Positions 27,745 through 37,235 of a stretch of DNA of 64,000 bases are shown here, piece after piece. Every line of letters begins with the position of its first letter. Positions within the stretch are counted from its first letter, which is position 1. Source of the DNA: Hyphomicrobium_A sp963728165 (GTDB lineage Bacteria > Pseudomonadota > Alphaproteobacteria > Rhizobiales > Hyphomicrobiaceae); assembly GCA_963728165.1 (NCBI GenBank), contig CAVSIY010000002.1:620001-684000 (forward strand), in the 5' to 3' direction. The notes beneath the pieces are model-generated. The model was not told the DNA's origin. It searched no databases and saw only the letters and a list, made by a program, of their open reading frames with translations. The position numbers and the translations under genes are program-made.

Positions 27745-29483
27745 ATGCGGACGGGTGCTTTCTTGCAGATGTTGAGTAAAACGCCGCCGGGCGCTGCCGG
27801 CAAAAGTCTCACCGCGATCGCGCTCGCTGCCGCGGGGCTGCTGCTGGCCGGGACCGCGGACAGGGCCGAGGCGCAGCTCTTCCCCTGGGGCGGCTGGCAG
27901 GGACCTTCGCCGTGGCAGGCGCAGCCACGACGCCAGCGCCGCATCCAGCAATATGTCGAGCCAAAAGACGAGAATCCGACCTCGACGCTCCCCAAGCCCG
28001 AGGGGCCGCTCCTGCTCGTCGTCTCGCTCGGCAATCAGACCGTCACCGTCTATGACGGCACCACCAAGCTCGCCACCTCGCCCATCTCCAGCGGCATGCG
28101 CGGCCGGGAGACCCCGACCGGCATCTTCAGCATCCTCGAGAAGAACCGCTACCACTATTCCAATCTCTACGGCGGCGCGCCGATGCCGTTCATGAACCGG
28201 ATTACCAATTCGGGCGTGGCCCTGCACGCCGGCCAGCTGCCGGGCTACGCGGCCTCGCACGGCTGCATCCGCCTGCCCTACAGCTTCGCCCGCAACCTGT
28301 TCGGCATCACCGCAGATCGGCGCCCGCGTGATCGTCAACCAAGGAGACCCGACGCCCGTCGAGTTCCAGAACGCGCATCTCATCCAGCCGCTGCCGCCCG
28401 GCAACGACGAGCAGTCCAAGACCGGGTTCTCCGGCGCCATGGGTGTCACGCCGGCATCCGCCGAGGTTGCACCCAAAGAGCGTACCCGCGCCATGGCTGC
28501 GGCCGAAAGAGCGGCGAAGAGGGACGAGCTCGCCGCCGCGATCACGGTGGCGGAGAACGGGAAGACGTCGGCGGAGGAGTACGTCAAGTTGACGGCCGAC
28601 CTCGCACGCAAGGCCAAGGACGGCATCCGCAAGGCCCGCCGCGAGGCGGGCCGAACTCGCCAACGCCGCCAGCAAGGCCGCACGCGACTCCAAGAATGGC
28701 GAGGATCGCTTCGCCGATCTGACGCGCAAGATGGCAGCCGTCGATGTGGAGAAGCTCGATCCGACCGAGCTCGAGAAGCAATCGGCCGAGGAACTCGCCG
28801 AGGAGGCGAAGGTCCTCGACCTCGCCGACGCGGCCCGCGCCGCCAAGGCGATCGCCGCCGGCCAGAAGCGCAAGATCGCCAAGGCCGTCGCCGCCGCAAA
28901 GGCCGCCGAGAAGGTGAGCCACGACGCGCTCGAGGACCGCAAGACGGCTTTGCAGCAACTCGCCGACGCCAAGGCCGCGCTCGCCGCCGCCGAGCTGATC
29001 GAGTCGCGCAAGGATTATCCCGTCTCCATCTTCATCAGCGGCAAGACCGGGCGGCTCATTGCCAAGCTCGGCTTCGAGCAGGTCATCGACGTGCCGGTGA
29101 AGATTGTCGATGCCGACCAGCCGCTCGGCACCCACGTCCTCACCGCCACCGCTTTCAAGGACGGCGGAGCGGCGATGCGCTGGACCGCCGTCACCATCAA
29201 GCCGGCTGCGAGCCGCGCCCCCCCGCGCGCCCGGCGCCACCGGCACGATGACGAAGCCTACGTGGCACCGGCGGGAGAGGACGCCGATGCGGCGACGGCG
29301 CTCGGGCGCATCGATATCCCCGAGGAGACGAGGGAGCAGCTTGCCGAGCTGATGAAGCCCGGCTCCTCCCTCATCATCTCTGACTTTCCCTTGAGCCGCG
29401 AGACGAGCAAGCGCACCGAGTTCGTGATCGAGCCGTGGCGCGCACGCCGCCATGAGGAAAATCGCGAGTACAGCTACGAGTAG
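27745..29483 (+). CDS. YkuD L,D-transpeptidase with coiled-coil and extra C-terminal domain (two frame breaks)
   Basis: Secreted (leader about 1-45) peptidoglycan cross-linking enzyme. The YkuD domain runs from LLVVSLGNQTVTVYDG to about residue 200, with GVALHAGQLPGYAASHGCIRLP and catalytic Cys174. A base inserted near 28312 (ACC-G-CAG) shifts the continuation IGARVIVNQGD, and another near 28652 (GGG for GG) shifts it again. After this come an Ala/Lys-rich coiled coil (about 250-345) and a conserved-looking domain with YPVSIFISGKTGRLIAKLGF, ending in LIISDFPLSRETSKRTEFVI. The second domain looks like a degenerate YkuD-like lobe. The merged length is about 579 residues. Confidence 0.83.
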
Positions 29484-29504
29484 GCGCGGCTTTGCGCTTC
29501 CGCC

Positions 29505-30008
29505 TCAGCCCGGCAGCCTGATCTTGCGCTCGGGCGGCGAGAGCAGAACCGCTACCGTGTCGCCCAGCGCAATGGCTCCGCCCTCGACCACGCGGCACGT
29601 AACGCCGCCGCGCCAATCGGGATAGAGCGCGCGCATGAGGCCGGAGCGCGCCTCGTCCATGCGCTGGCACGGCGTCGTCGGATAGGTCACCTCGAGCACG
29701 ACTGGGCCCACGCGCACGATCCCGCCGAGGGCGCGGGGCAGCGCCACACCTTCGACCAGCAGGTTGGCGCGGCGCGCCGTCCAAGGCGTCTGCGCACCGC
29801 TCGCCTCTGCACCCAGATCGACAAGGGCCGCCTCCCACGCCTCGCGCGCCAAAACCGTGACGCCGCGGCGCGGGTGCTTCAGGCCCTTGTAGTCGCCCTC
29901 CACGCCGCCACCCACCGCCACCTGCGCGTGATCGAGCGTCTGCATGGGCGCGCGATGCGCCGCTCTCACCGCAATGCCGATCAGCCGGCCATCTGGCCCT
30001 GCGCTCAT
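29505..30008 (-). CDS. MOSC domain protein
   Basis: 167 residues from ATG 30008. MOSC signatures: VEGDYKGLKHPRRGVTVL, RRANLLVEG, LEVTYPTTPCQRMDE with the conserved Cys, and RGGVTCRVVEGG. MOSC domains handle molybdenum cofactor sulfur or act with molybdopterin enzymes such as the N-hydroxylated-compound reductases. It overlaps the nnrU stop (ATGA). With a sorA gene and another molybdoenzyme gene in the window, a cofactor-related role is plausible but unproven. Confidence 0.87.
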   Translation of the reverse strand: MSAGPDGRLIGIAVRAAHRAPMQTLDHAQVAVGGGVEGDYKGLKHPRRGVTVLAREAWEAALVDLGAEASGAQTPWTARRANLLVEGVALPRALGGIVRVGPVVLEVTYPTTPCQRMDEARSGLMRALYPDWRGGVTCRVVEGGAIALGDTVAVLLSPPERKIRLPG

Positions 30009-30586
30009 GTCAAGGGCGACACGCCGATCAGCAGCTTGTGCGCCCACAACAGGATCGCGAGGTAGAGCCCGGTCCCCAGCACCACGACGATGACGTCGTT
30101 GAGCCACGGCCCCGTCTTGTGCCCGAGCGGCCCCAGCGCGCCGCGCCGCTTCACCGAGATGCGGTCGTAGACGGCGAAGGCGAGAAAGCTGCCGAACAGG
30201 ACGAGTGCGGCGAGATCGCCGTTGGCAAGCAGGTGGGCCAAGGCCCAGATCTTGATGGCGACCAGCATGGGATGCTTGAGCACGCTGTGGATGTGCGAGG
30301 GCACATAGGCCGCAACGAGCGCGATCATCGCCGGCAGCATCAGGGCCAGCGCAATGTGGCGGCTCCACAGCGGCGGCACCCACAGCTGCGGGTCCTTGCC
30401 CGGGTGCATTTGCAGCTTGGCGAACCCCACCACGATCAGCACCAGGCCGATCAGCGATACGATCGAGAACACGGCCTTGTATCCGGTCTCGCCGAAGCGC
30501 GCGGTAAGACCGTTGCGCAGCTCCGCGTTCGCAGGGACCAAGTGCATCGCGAAGAACACCACGAGCCCGATCACCATCACCAGCAT
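30005..30586 (-). CDS. nnrU: NnrU family membrane protein
   Basis: 193 residues with about five or six transmembrane helices and the NnrU pattern FFAMHLVPANAELRNGLTARFGE, WVPPLWSRHIALALMLPAMI, HPMLVAIKIWALAHLLANGD and YDRISVKRR. In denitrifiers nnrU lies with nitric-oxide reductase genes; stand-alone members are common and may be isoprenoid- or methyl-modifying membrane enzymes related to the NnrU/ICMT-like fold. ATG 30586 follows GGGGAGATG. Translationally coupled to the MOSC gene. Confidence 0.87.
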   Translation of the reverse strand: MLVMVIGLVVFFAMHLVPANAELRNGLTARFGETGYKAVFSIVSLIGLVLIVVGFAKLQMHPGKDPQLWVPPLWSRHIALALMLPAMIALVAAYVPSHIHSVLKHPMLVAIKIWALAHLLANGDLAALVLFGSFLAFAVYDRISVKRRGALGPLGHKTGPWLNDVIVVVLGTGLYLAILLWAHKLLIGVSPLT

Positions 30587-30772
30587 GGCAGCATCTCCCC
30601 CTACTTAAGCTCCAAACGTCTACATCCATTGCCACGCTGTGGCCATCACTGTGGGCTCTTCTACGGTTCGGGCGCTTCGGCCGCCAGCCTGTTGCTGCCC
30701 CCAACCGACCTCAAGGGCGGCCAGCAGCCTTCGCCGGCATTCGGGCCGGTCCCGCCTTCGTGAGGTGCGTCC

Positions 30773-31390
30773 GTGCGTATGTTCACCGCCTACCCTCGTG
30801 ATGCGTTCATGACATCGCCGTCCGCGTCCTTGGCGCCCGCCGGCCTCGGGACTTTGGACCACGACCCTATCAGTCGCGATTTGCTGCAGCGTTCGTGCGT
30901 GCCCGTGACAAGCGAAGCGCCGGCGCGCGGCGCACCTGAACCTGTGTGGAACTTCATACCCATGGATCATGAAGGCGGCGCAGCCGCCGCAGAGACCGAG
31001 GACCACGACCCCGAGCTCGAGCGCTACCTGGTCCAGGAGATCGCGCGCGCCAAGCGGCGCCGGCCGCTGATGAAGCGGCTCGCGCGCGTGGAGGAAGCCT
31101 ACGCCGAGCTTCCCGCCTCGCTCACCGGCATGACCGCGCCACCCGCACCGCCGCCGCTTCCCAGCCTCGAAGCCGTCCCGCAACCGTCGCCGACCATTAC
31201 GCTGCCGATCGATCAGCTGATGGAGGAGTTCGGCGAGACGTACACCGCGCCGCCGGCATCCGCCGAGTGGCTCGGCAAGGCCCAGCGCCAGCGCCGCCGC
31301 GCGCGCCTGCGCACCGCGCTTGCGTGGATCGCGACGCTCATCATCGGCGCCGCGATCGTCAGCGCGACCATGACCGCCCTCAAAGGCTGA
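30773..31390 (+). CDS. Hypothetical protein with C-terminal membrane anchor
   Basis: 205 residues, or 203 if translation starts at ATG 30779. Mostly disordered, with a charged segment ELERYLVQEIARAKRRRPLMKRLARVEEAY (in two parts around 85-115), a Pro-rich linker, a second short motif ITLPIDQLMEEFGE and one transmembrane helix at the very C-terminus (about 183-203). A tail-anchored arrangement. No known family. Confidence 0.6.
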   Translation: MRMFTAYPRDAFMTSPSASLAPAGLGTLDHDPISRDLLQRSCVPVTSEAPARGAPEPVWNFIPMDHEGGAAAAETEDHDPELERYLVQEIARAKRRRPLMKRLARVEEAYAELPASLTGMTAPPAPPPLPSLEAVPQPSPTITLPIDQLMEEFGETYTAPPASAEWLGKAQRQRRRARLRTALAWIATLIIGAAIVSATMTALKG

Positions 31391-31400
31391 TGCCGACAAT

Positions 31401-32333
31401 CTAGGGAAGGAAGCCCTTGTCGAGGTTGAGGGCTTGGCGCGCGAGCTCGCGGCCCTTGCCGTCGCGGTGCGCGGCCGTCCAGGCGACGTGCGTGCCCGCG
31501 TCCATCGAGGTGCGCGAGCGCAGCTCGACGGCGACCGTCTCGCCCGCCTTGGCCTCGATGGGCGCCAGGAGCGGAAAGTAGAGTTGCTCCCAGTGCGTGC
31601 GCGGGGCGCCGGGCGCCGTCGACAAGACGATGCCGGGCGCCAGCTCCGCCTGCCACCAGGTGGCAAAGCCAAAGATCGTGGCCGTGTGCGCGAGCCGCCA
31701 GTGCGCGTCGCCCTTGCGGCTTGAGCGGTTGTGGACGGCAAAGTCGATCCGATCCCACACCTTGCCGCTCGCGCCGGCATCGAGCAGATCCTTGGGCGCA
31801 AACGTGCGCACGTAGATGTTGTTGAGGCTCATGGTTTTGGGCACCGACAGATCGAAGCCGCAATCGTCCCAGGCGCAAAGCTCGCGCTGGACGCGGTCGC
31901 TGATGACGGGCGCCACGAGCTGTTCAAGCGCGCGCGGGATCAGCGTGCCCTTGGGCTTCAGGAAACGGCGGCGGGCGTCATTTAGCGTCTCGATGATGTG
32001 CTCCTCGAAGGGATAGTTGCCGAGCGTCTCGGAGACGACGACGTCGACCCTGGGCGGGTCCTGCATCTCGGTGGAGTGGCAGGGCATGAGATGACAGTTG
32101 CGGGCGCGGTTGGCCTTCAAGACCTTGGCCGCGAGGCCGGCGACCTCGGCCGCCTCGTAGAGGAACACCTCGCGCGCGCCGAGCTTTGCCGCCATCAGCG
32201 CCAAGAGCCCGGTGCCGGCGCCGATGTCGGCGACCGTGGTCACGCCCGGCTTGATGACGGCGGCAAGCGCGCGGCGGAACGCATCGTTGCGCTTGGCGTC
32301 GGCGATCAGGGTGCGGTGATATTCAATGCGCAT
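31401..32333 (-). CDS. PRMT-like SAM-dependent methyltransferase
   Basis: 310 residues. Motif I VADIGAGTGLLALMAAKLGA, post-I FLYEAAEV, the double-E-type loop SETLGNYPFEEHIIETL, and a beta-barrel-like C-terminal half with THWEQLYFPLL. This is the architecture of protein arginine methyltransferases; bacterial members act on unknown proteins. Start ATG 32333 (MRIEYHRTLIAD). It is followed by a palindromic repeat block upstream of its start. Confidence 0.8.
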   Translation of the reverse strand: MRIEYHRTLIADAKRNDAFRRALAAVIKPGVTTVADIGAGTGLLALMAAKLGAREVFLYEAAEVAGLAAKVLKANRARNCHLMPCHSTEMQDPPRVDVVVSETLGNYPFEEHIIETLNDARRRFLKPKGTLIPRALEQLVAPVISDRVQRELCAWDDCGFDLSVPKTMSLNNIYVRTFAPKDLLDAGASGKVWDRIDFAVHNRSSRKGDAHWRLAHTATIFGFATWWQAELAPGIVLSTAPGAPRTHWEQLYFPLLAPIEAKAGETVAVELRSRTSMDAGTHVAWTAAHRDGKGRELARQALNLDKGFLP

Positions 32334-32366
32334 TTTTCAGCGTCGTCGTCCCATTCAGCTGCAGCA

Positions 32367-32499
32367 CCCCCTCACCCTAACCCTCTCCCCCCGGGAGAGG
32401 GGACCTGTTGCGATTTGCCAATGCGTCTGCCCCTCTCCCCGGTGGGGAGAGGACGGTTTGCCGTGGCGAAGCAAGTCACATGGCAAACCGGGTGAGGGG
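32367..32499. repeat. Palindromic extragenic repeat block
   Basis: Outer arms CCCCTCACCC (32368-32377) and GGGTGAGGGG (32490-32499); inner hairpins CTCTCCCC/GGGAGAG (32382-32400) and CCTCTCCCC/GGGGAGAGG (32432-32452); and CGGTTTGCC (32454-32462) pairing with GGCAAACCG (32482-32490). This type of CTCTCCCC/GGGGAGAG element is dispersed in Rhizobiales genomes. It can form a large cruciform in DNA or RNA between the two minus-strand methyltransferase genes. Confidence 0.8.
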
Positions 32500-32519
32500 A
32501 CAGATCGGCCATTTGTTGA

Positions 32520-33341
32520 TCACAACATCAAATGCGGACCTCGGATCTGATAGAGCATCAGGGCCGTCGCCACCGCCAGATTGAGCGAGTCGAGGCCGCC
32601 CGCCATCGGGATCTTGACGGTGCGCGTGCACGCGCCCGCCACCAGCTCCGACAGGCCCGGCCCTTCGCTGCCCATGACGAGCAGCACCGGCGCCTTGTAG
32701 GCGACCTTGCGAAAGTCCTCAGCTGCCTCGAGCCGCGTGCCGACGACGTCGCCCACCCATCGCTGGCGCCAGTCGAGGAACGCCTCGCGCGTCGTCTTGA
32801 TCAGCGGCACGGCGAAAATCGAGCCCATGGTCGCGCGCACGCCCTCGCGCGAATAAGGATCGCAGGCGGCGCCGATGAGGATGACGCCCGCCGCGCCGAC
32901 GGCGTCGATCGTGCGAATGATGGTGCCGAGGTTGCCCGGGTCGCGCACCTCCTCGAGCGCCAGCCACACCTCGGCGCGGGCCACCTTCGCAGGCTCGGGC
33001 AGCTTGCGCAAACGCTGGCGAAACACGGCGAGCATGCTTTGCGGGTTGTCCTTGGAGGCGAGCTTGCCGAGCACCGCCTCGGACACCTCCAACACCTCGG
33101 CGCCCGACTTCAGCGCCCAGTCGACGAGCCCGCGCGCCACGCCGCCCGTCGCCGCGCCCGCCCCATAGACGAGCGTCTCGGGTGCAAAGCCGTGCTCGCG
33201 CGCCGTGATGAGGATCGAGGGGCCTTCGGCGACGAACAGGCCCGTCTCCTTGCGGACCTTTCGCATCTCGAGCGCGCGGATCGCCTTGATGCGCTCGTTC
33301 TGCAAGCTCGTGATCGGCTTGGGCGCCAGCGTCATCCGCAT
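32520..33341 (-). CDS. TrmH/SpoU family RNA 2'-O-methyltransferase
   Basis: 273 residues from ATG 33341 (alternative 33335). An N-terminal substrate-binding domain (ITSLQNERIKAIRALEMRKVRKETGLFVAEG) and a SPOUT knot with EEVRDPGNLGTIIRTIDA, MGSIFAVPL, MGSEGPGLS and IPMAGGLDSLNLAVATAL. It methylates ribose in rRNA or tRNA; the exact site cannot be assigned. It is flanked by two different palindromic extragenic repeats. Confidence 0.9.
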   Translation of the reverse strand: MRMTLAPKPITSLQNERIKAIRALEMRKVRKETGLFVAEGPSILITAREHGFAPETLVYGAGAATGGVARGLVDWALKSGAEVLEVSEAVLGKLASKDNPQSMLAVFRQRLRKLPEPAKVARAEVWLALEEVRDPGNLGTIIRTIDAVGAAGVILIGAACDPYSREGVRATMGSIFAVPLIKTTREAFLDWRQRWVGDVVGTRLEAAEDFRKVAYKAPVLLVMGSEGPGLSELVAGACTRTVKIPMAGGLDSLNLAVATALMLYQIRGPHLML

Positions 33342-33380
33342 CCCCTGCGGCACGTGGCACGAAGCTCGCCCCCTCTCAAC

Positions 33381-33537
33381 GTCATCCCGCTGAAGAGCGG
33401 GACCCACGCCAGCTTCAGCAAACTCTCCTGGCGCGGGAGATCGCTGCGCTGACACTTGTTGCGGCCAACGAGCGAGAGGCGCTGATGTAGCGTTCGCGGA
33501 AAGTTGCGTGGGTCCCGGCCTGCGCCGGGATGACGGG
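33381..33537. repeat. Inverted extragenic repeat (GTCATCCCG family)
   Basis: GTCATCCCG...GCGGGACCCACGC (33381-33410) is mirrored by GCGTGGGTCCCG...CGGGATGAC (33506-33535), about 95 bases apart. Each arm itself folds around a CCCG/CGGG stem. Such elements are widespread in alphaproteobacterial intergenic DNA. It lies between two minus-strand methyltransferase genes. Confidence 0.78.
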
Positions 33538-33591
33538 AGGAACAAGATTCGCCGAAGCAATCCTCCGTCAGATCCAATCTGTCCCGCTCGC

Positions 33592-34545
33592 TCATTCCGA
33601 CACCCACCGGGTGAAGAGCGAGGCCGGCAGCAGGCGCGCCCCGTCCGCCTCGCGGATGGCCAATTCGCCCGACTCGAAGGCGCCGCCGCGGTCGCTGAGC
33701 ACCTCGCGCGCGAGCTGGTCGAAGGCGAGCGAGGAGGCGCGGATCGCATAGATCGTCAGCACGAGCGCGGCGCGCTTGGGCTCGAGCAGGCCCGCGCACG
33801 ACTTCAACAGGGCCGGCAAGTGCTCGAAAAGATCCCACACCTCGCCGTCGGGCCCGCGCCCGAACTTCGGGGGATCGACCAGGATCAGGTCATAGGTCTT
33901 GCCGCGGCGCACCTCGCGCGCCACGAACTTCTGCGCATCATCGAGCATCCAGCGGATGGGCGCCGCCCCGAGCTTGGAGGCCGCCTGGTTCTCCTTTGCC
34001 CACGCGATTGCCTTCTTCGAGGCATCGACGTGGGTGACCTGGGCGCCGGCCGCGGCGGCCAGCAGCGAGGCGGCACCCGTGTAGGCGAAAAGGTTCAACA
34101 CCCGCGGCGGCTCGCTCTTGATCTCGGCCAGACGGCTGAGCATCCACTCCCAGTGCGGCAGCTGCTCGGGGAAAAGGCCCATGTGGCGGAAGCTCGACAG
34201 ACGGCACAGCAAGGTGGTGTCGCGCACCTTGACCGGCCAGCTCTCAGGCACCGGCTTGTCGATGCGCCAGCGGCCCCGGTTGTTGTCGTTGTCCTCATCG
34301 TCGGCGCCCGAGAACACCGCGTGCGCCTTGTCCCACTCCCGCTTCACAAGCCGCGGCGTCCACAAGGCCTGCGGCTCGGGGCGATCGACGACGACCTTGC
34401 CGAAGCGCTCGAGCTTGCGGCCAGCGCCGGAGTCGAGGAGCGCATAGTCGGCAAAGCCCGCGGTCTGGAGCAGCTGCAGACGGGTATCGGACCTCCCCGG
34501 CCTTACGCCTTGCATAGGATCCTGCGGGGGTTTGCCGTGCGCCAT
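33592..34545 (-). CDS. Class I SAM-dependent methyltransferase (RlmI-like)
   Basis: 317 residues from ATG 34545 (MAHGKPPQDPMQG). It has VLNLFAYTGAASLLAAAAGA (motif I), HVDASKKAIAWAKENQAAS, RWMLDDAQKFV and LILVDPPKFGRG, the pattern of rRNA m5C-type or RlmI/RlmK-like enzymes. The N-terminal third carries no PUA domain of typical length, so substrate is uncertain. It follows the potassium channel gene on the same strand. Confidence 0.83.
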   Translation of the reverse strand: MAHGKPPQDPMQGVRPGRSDTRLQLLQTAGFADYALLDSGAGRKLERFGKVVVDRPEPQALWTPRLVKREWDKAHAVFSGADDEDNDNNRGRWRIDKPVPESWPVKVRDTTLLCRLSSFRHMGLFPEQLPHWEWMLSRLAEIKSEPPRVLNLFAYTGAASLLAAAAGAQVTHVDASKKAIAWAKENQAASKLGAAPIRWMLDDAQKFVAREVRRGKTYDLILVDPPKFGRGPDGEVWDLFEHLPALLKSCAGLLEPKRAALVLTIYAIRASSLAFDQLAREVLSDRGGAFESGELAIREADGARLLPASLFTRWVSE

Positions 34546-34627
34546 GGCCGGACGATTGCCACCTGATGGGATGCGGGAGGTCTGACACCGTTGCCGGGGC
34601 TTGGCAACATCGGCGCGTTGCGGCCCG

Positions 34628-35593
34628 CTACACCTTGCCCCGGTCACGTCCCCCGCGCTCGTGGGGATGCTCGCGGCGATGCTCGCGGGTGTACTCCAAC
34701 AGCTCCGACACGCCGAACAGCAGCAAGAGCACGCCGCAGATCACCTCGATCGAGGTCAAGACGCGCGCGGCGTTGCTCGCGGGCACGATATCGCCGTAGC
34801 CGACGGTTGAGATGGTCGCAATGGAGAGATGGATCGCCTCCGAGTAGGTGATGGTGCGCGCCACGTCGTCGACGCGGAAATGCAATTCGGGCGAGTACTG
34901 CGACAGGATGCAGTAGACCGACGCGAAGACGACGACGAGGAGCGAGTAGAAGGTGAGGAACGCAAACGCCGGCACCGCCAGCCGCGACATGCGGCGGAAG
35001 AACTCCTCAAACAGCAGTCCGGCATCGACGAGGAAGATCGCGACGCTGCGGCTCACGGCCAGCACGATGAGCCCGATCAGCAGCATGGCGCAGAGGAACG
35101 CCATGTTGTTGTTGATGAGCGGCGCATCGAACAGCGACACCACCAGCACGCCGACGCCGACCAGAATTACCGGAACCAGCCACAAAAGCGCCTGGTAGAG
35201 CCGCCGCCCGCCGCGCAGGTCGGGGTTGTCGACGACGGCCTGCACGTCCTCGCGCCGCAGCCAGCAGCCCGCCAGAAAGAAGAGCACCGGCAGGCTGAAG
35301 CCGATGCCGGACACCACAGGTCCGATGCGCCCGAAAAGCTGCTCCATGAAGAGGGAGAAGATCGAGGCGTAGAGCGCAATCAGGTTGGCGAAGGTGAGCG
35401 AGAAGAACGGCGCCTCGGGAAAGAGCCAGCGGATCAACGCCGTGGCGACGCCGGCCGAGGCGATGATGGCGAGGAACAGCAGCAGGGCGCTGCCGGCAAC
35501 TGAGATGGCGACGAGGGTGACGAGCGCCAGCGAGATGGCGAACAGCGCCAGCTCTTGCAGCACCGAGGCGTATCCGCCGGAGACCTTGACCAT
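34628..35593 (-). CDS. Potassium channel family protein
   Basis: 321 residues with six to eight hydrophobic helices. The pore loop ATISTVGYGDIVPAS near residue 260 carries the TVGYGD selectivity filter, followed by a final helix and a basic, His/Arg-rich C-terminus. The number of preceding helices suggests a voltage-gated-like layout, but a clear Arg-rich S4 was not seen. Gene stands at the end of a minus-strand group with the RlmI-like gene. Confidence 0.87.
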   Translation of the reverse strand: MVKVSGGYASVLQELALFAISLALVTLVAISVAGSALLLFLAIIASAGVATALIRWLFPEAPFFSLTFANLIALYASIFSLFMEQLFGRIGPVVSGIGFSLPVLFFLAGCWLRREDVQAVVDNPDLRGGRRLYQALLWLVPVILVGVGVLVVSLFDAPLINNNMAFLCAMLLIGLIVLAVSRSVAIFLVDAGLLFEEFFRRMSRLAVPAFAFLTFYSLLVVVFASVYCILSQYSPELHFRVDDVARTITYSEAIHLSIATISTVGYGDIVPASNAARVLTSIEVICGVLLLLFGVSELLEYTREHRREHPHERGGRDRGKV

Positions 35594-35714
35594 GTGCCTA
35601 TCCGAGCTCGCTAGCGGCCGCTCGACGGGAAGGCGCGACCATCACGATGCGCGGCGCGCGGGCAAGCGGGGCCTCGAGCGAATCGGCTAGGGCTTTAGAG
35701 GATTGCCGCGGCGC

Positions 35715-35999
35715 TCACTTGAGCATCATGCCGGCGAGCGCGTTGCCGCCCACGTAGCATATCGCGGCAAAGCCCACGCTGATGGCGGCGACCATCAGCA
35801 GGGCGCTGCCAGCAACCGCGGACGCCTGCGGCCCGATGGCGCGCGACTGCACGTCGACGTACTCAAACAGCGTGGAGCCGAACAGGAGAACGGCAGCGAT
35901 GAGGGCCATCCACCACGGCGCCCCCACAAGTCCCAATCCCGTCACTGCCAGCATGACCGCATACTGGTAGGCGCCAATTCTAGCACCGAATGGCAGCAT
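35715..35999 (-). CDS. Small integral membrane protein
   Basis: 94 residues from ATG 35999 (MLPFGARIGAYQ) with about three transmembrane helices (15-33, 38-55 and 67-90). No recognised family. The next base runs contain no gene until 36247. An earlier in-frame start at 36035 is less likely because its N-terminus is not membrane-like. Confidence 0.55.
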   Translation of the reverse strand: MLPFGARIGAYQYAVMLAVTGLGLVGAPWWMALIAAVLLFGSTLFEYVDVQSRAIGPQASAVAGSALLMVAAISVGFAAICYVGGNALAGMMLK

Positions 36000-36246
36000 T
36001 GGTTTAGCCCCCGCTGTTCCGCAACGCCAACTCACTCGCTACTTCAATTCGGCCCCTGTCGTCCATGCAGGGACCCAACTTTGCTGTGGACTTCGGGCGC
36101 GTGCCGTGTTCCTGCCGCAACCGGTGCTGATTCGCACCGCCCTGGCGATCGCGCTTGCACCGCCCGGGCCGCGGCGATACCCAACGTCAGGAAGCAGAGG
36201 ATCGCGCGTCGCGGCCGCGTCCTCGCGCGGATGGGGGAGACCGCAC

Positions 36247-36963
36247 ATGGCTGCATACGAAGTGCCGGTGAAGCCGGTGGCGCGGGCGCTTCTCTTGACG
36301 ATTCCGCTATCCTTCATAGCCGGCGTCGTCGATGTCGTCGGCTTCGTGGCCCTGTTCGGGCTCTTCACCTCGCACTTCACCGGCAACTTCGTGGTGATCG
36401 GCAAGGAGATCGTGACCCACTCCCTGCGCCTCATCGCCGAATTGATCGCGCTGCCGATGTTCGTCCTCTTCGCCGCCTTAACGCGCCTCCTCGTGCTCTA
36501 TTGCGAGCGTAGAGGCCGTTCGGGCTTCCGCGCCTGCCTCGCGTTCGAGATAGCGATGCTCCTCGGCTGCATGACGGTCGGGATTGCCGCCTCGCCCATC
36601 ACCGATCCCGCCGCCGTCGCCTCGATCGCCGCCGCCCAGCTCGGCGTTGCCGCGATGGCCATTCAGAACGCCATCTGCCGCGTCATCTTTCCCGCGCACC
36701 CGCCGACCACGGTGATGACCATCAACCTGACGCAGGTCTCCGTCGATCTCGTCGACATGAACCGCGGCGTGCCGGGCTTGAGCGAGGCGGCGCGCGCCCG
36801 CTTCAACCGCACGGCGCCCGTCATCGCCACCTTCTCCGCCGGCGTCATCGTCGGCGCCTACGGCTATCTCTTCGTCTCGTTCTGGTGCCTGGCGCTCCCG
36901 ATCGCCGGGCTCATCGCCCTCACCGCTTTCGCCTCGAGCCAGGCGCCCGTGGCGCACCCCTGA
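36247..36963 (+). CDS. DUF1275 (YoaK family) membrane protein
   Basis: 238 residues with six or seven helices and the family block AGVVDVVGFVALFGLFTSHFTGNFVVIG near the N-terminus, then AAQLGVAAMAIQNAICRV and TTVMTINLTQVSVDL. YoaK/DUF1275 proteins are bacterial inner-membrane proteins of unknown transport or structural role. ATG 36247 follows GGGGGAGA. It precedes the sulfite dehydrogenase operon by 272 bases; no terminator was seen between them. Confidence 0.88.
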   Translation: MAAYEVPVKPVARALLLTIPLSFIAGVVDVVGFVALFGLFTSHFTGNFVVIGKEIVTHSLRLIAELIALPMFVLFAALTRLLVLYCERRGRSGFRACLAFEIAMLLGCMTVGIAASPITDPAAVASIAAAQLGVAAMAIQNAICRVIFPAHPPTTVMTINLTQVSVDLVDMNRGVPGLSEAARARFNRTAPVIATFSAGVIVGAYGYLFVSFWCLALPIAGLIALTAFASSQAPVAHP

Positions 36964-37235
36964 GGCGGGCGCGCCTTCGCAATTGCCTCCAACGTCAGAC
37001 CTATCGCACCGCCCGCGCGTGTTCACATGCATGACGTGAATGTGACGTATGGTTGCATGGCGGAACCTTGAAAAATTTTCCCAAGGGACGGATGATGACA
37101 GGGTTCAATTGTCACAATATCGAGCGCTTTGAGAAGACGAAACCTTTTGCTGCCGGTTGCACTGCACCGCGCTGAGCGGCGATCTGCGCACGGCTCCGGG
37201 GGCCGTACCAAAACCAGAAAACGGGGAGGAAAATC

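Noticed and set aside
37000..37100. EcfG-type promoter (GGAAC-N17-CGTT) before sorA
   Set aside because: GGAAC is present near 37062, but no matching second element at the right distance.
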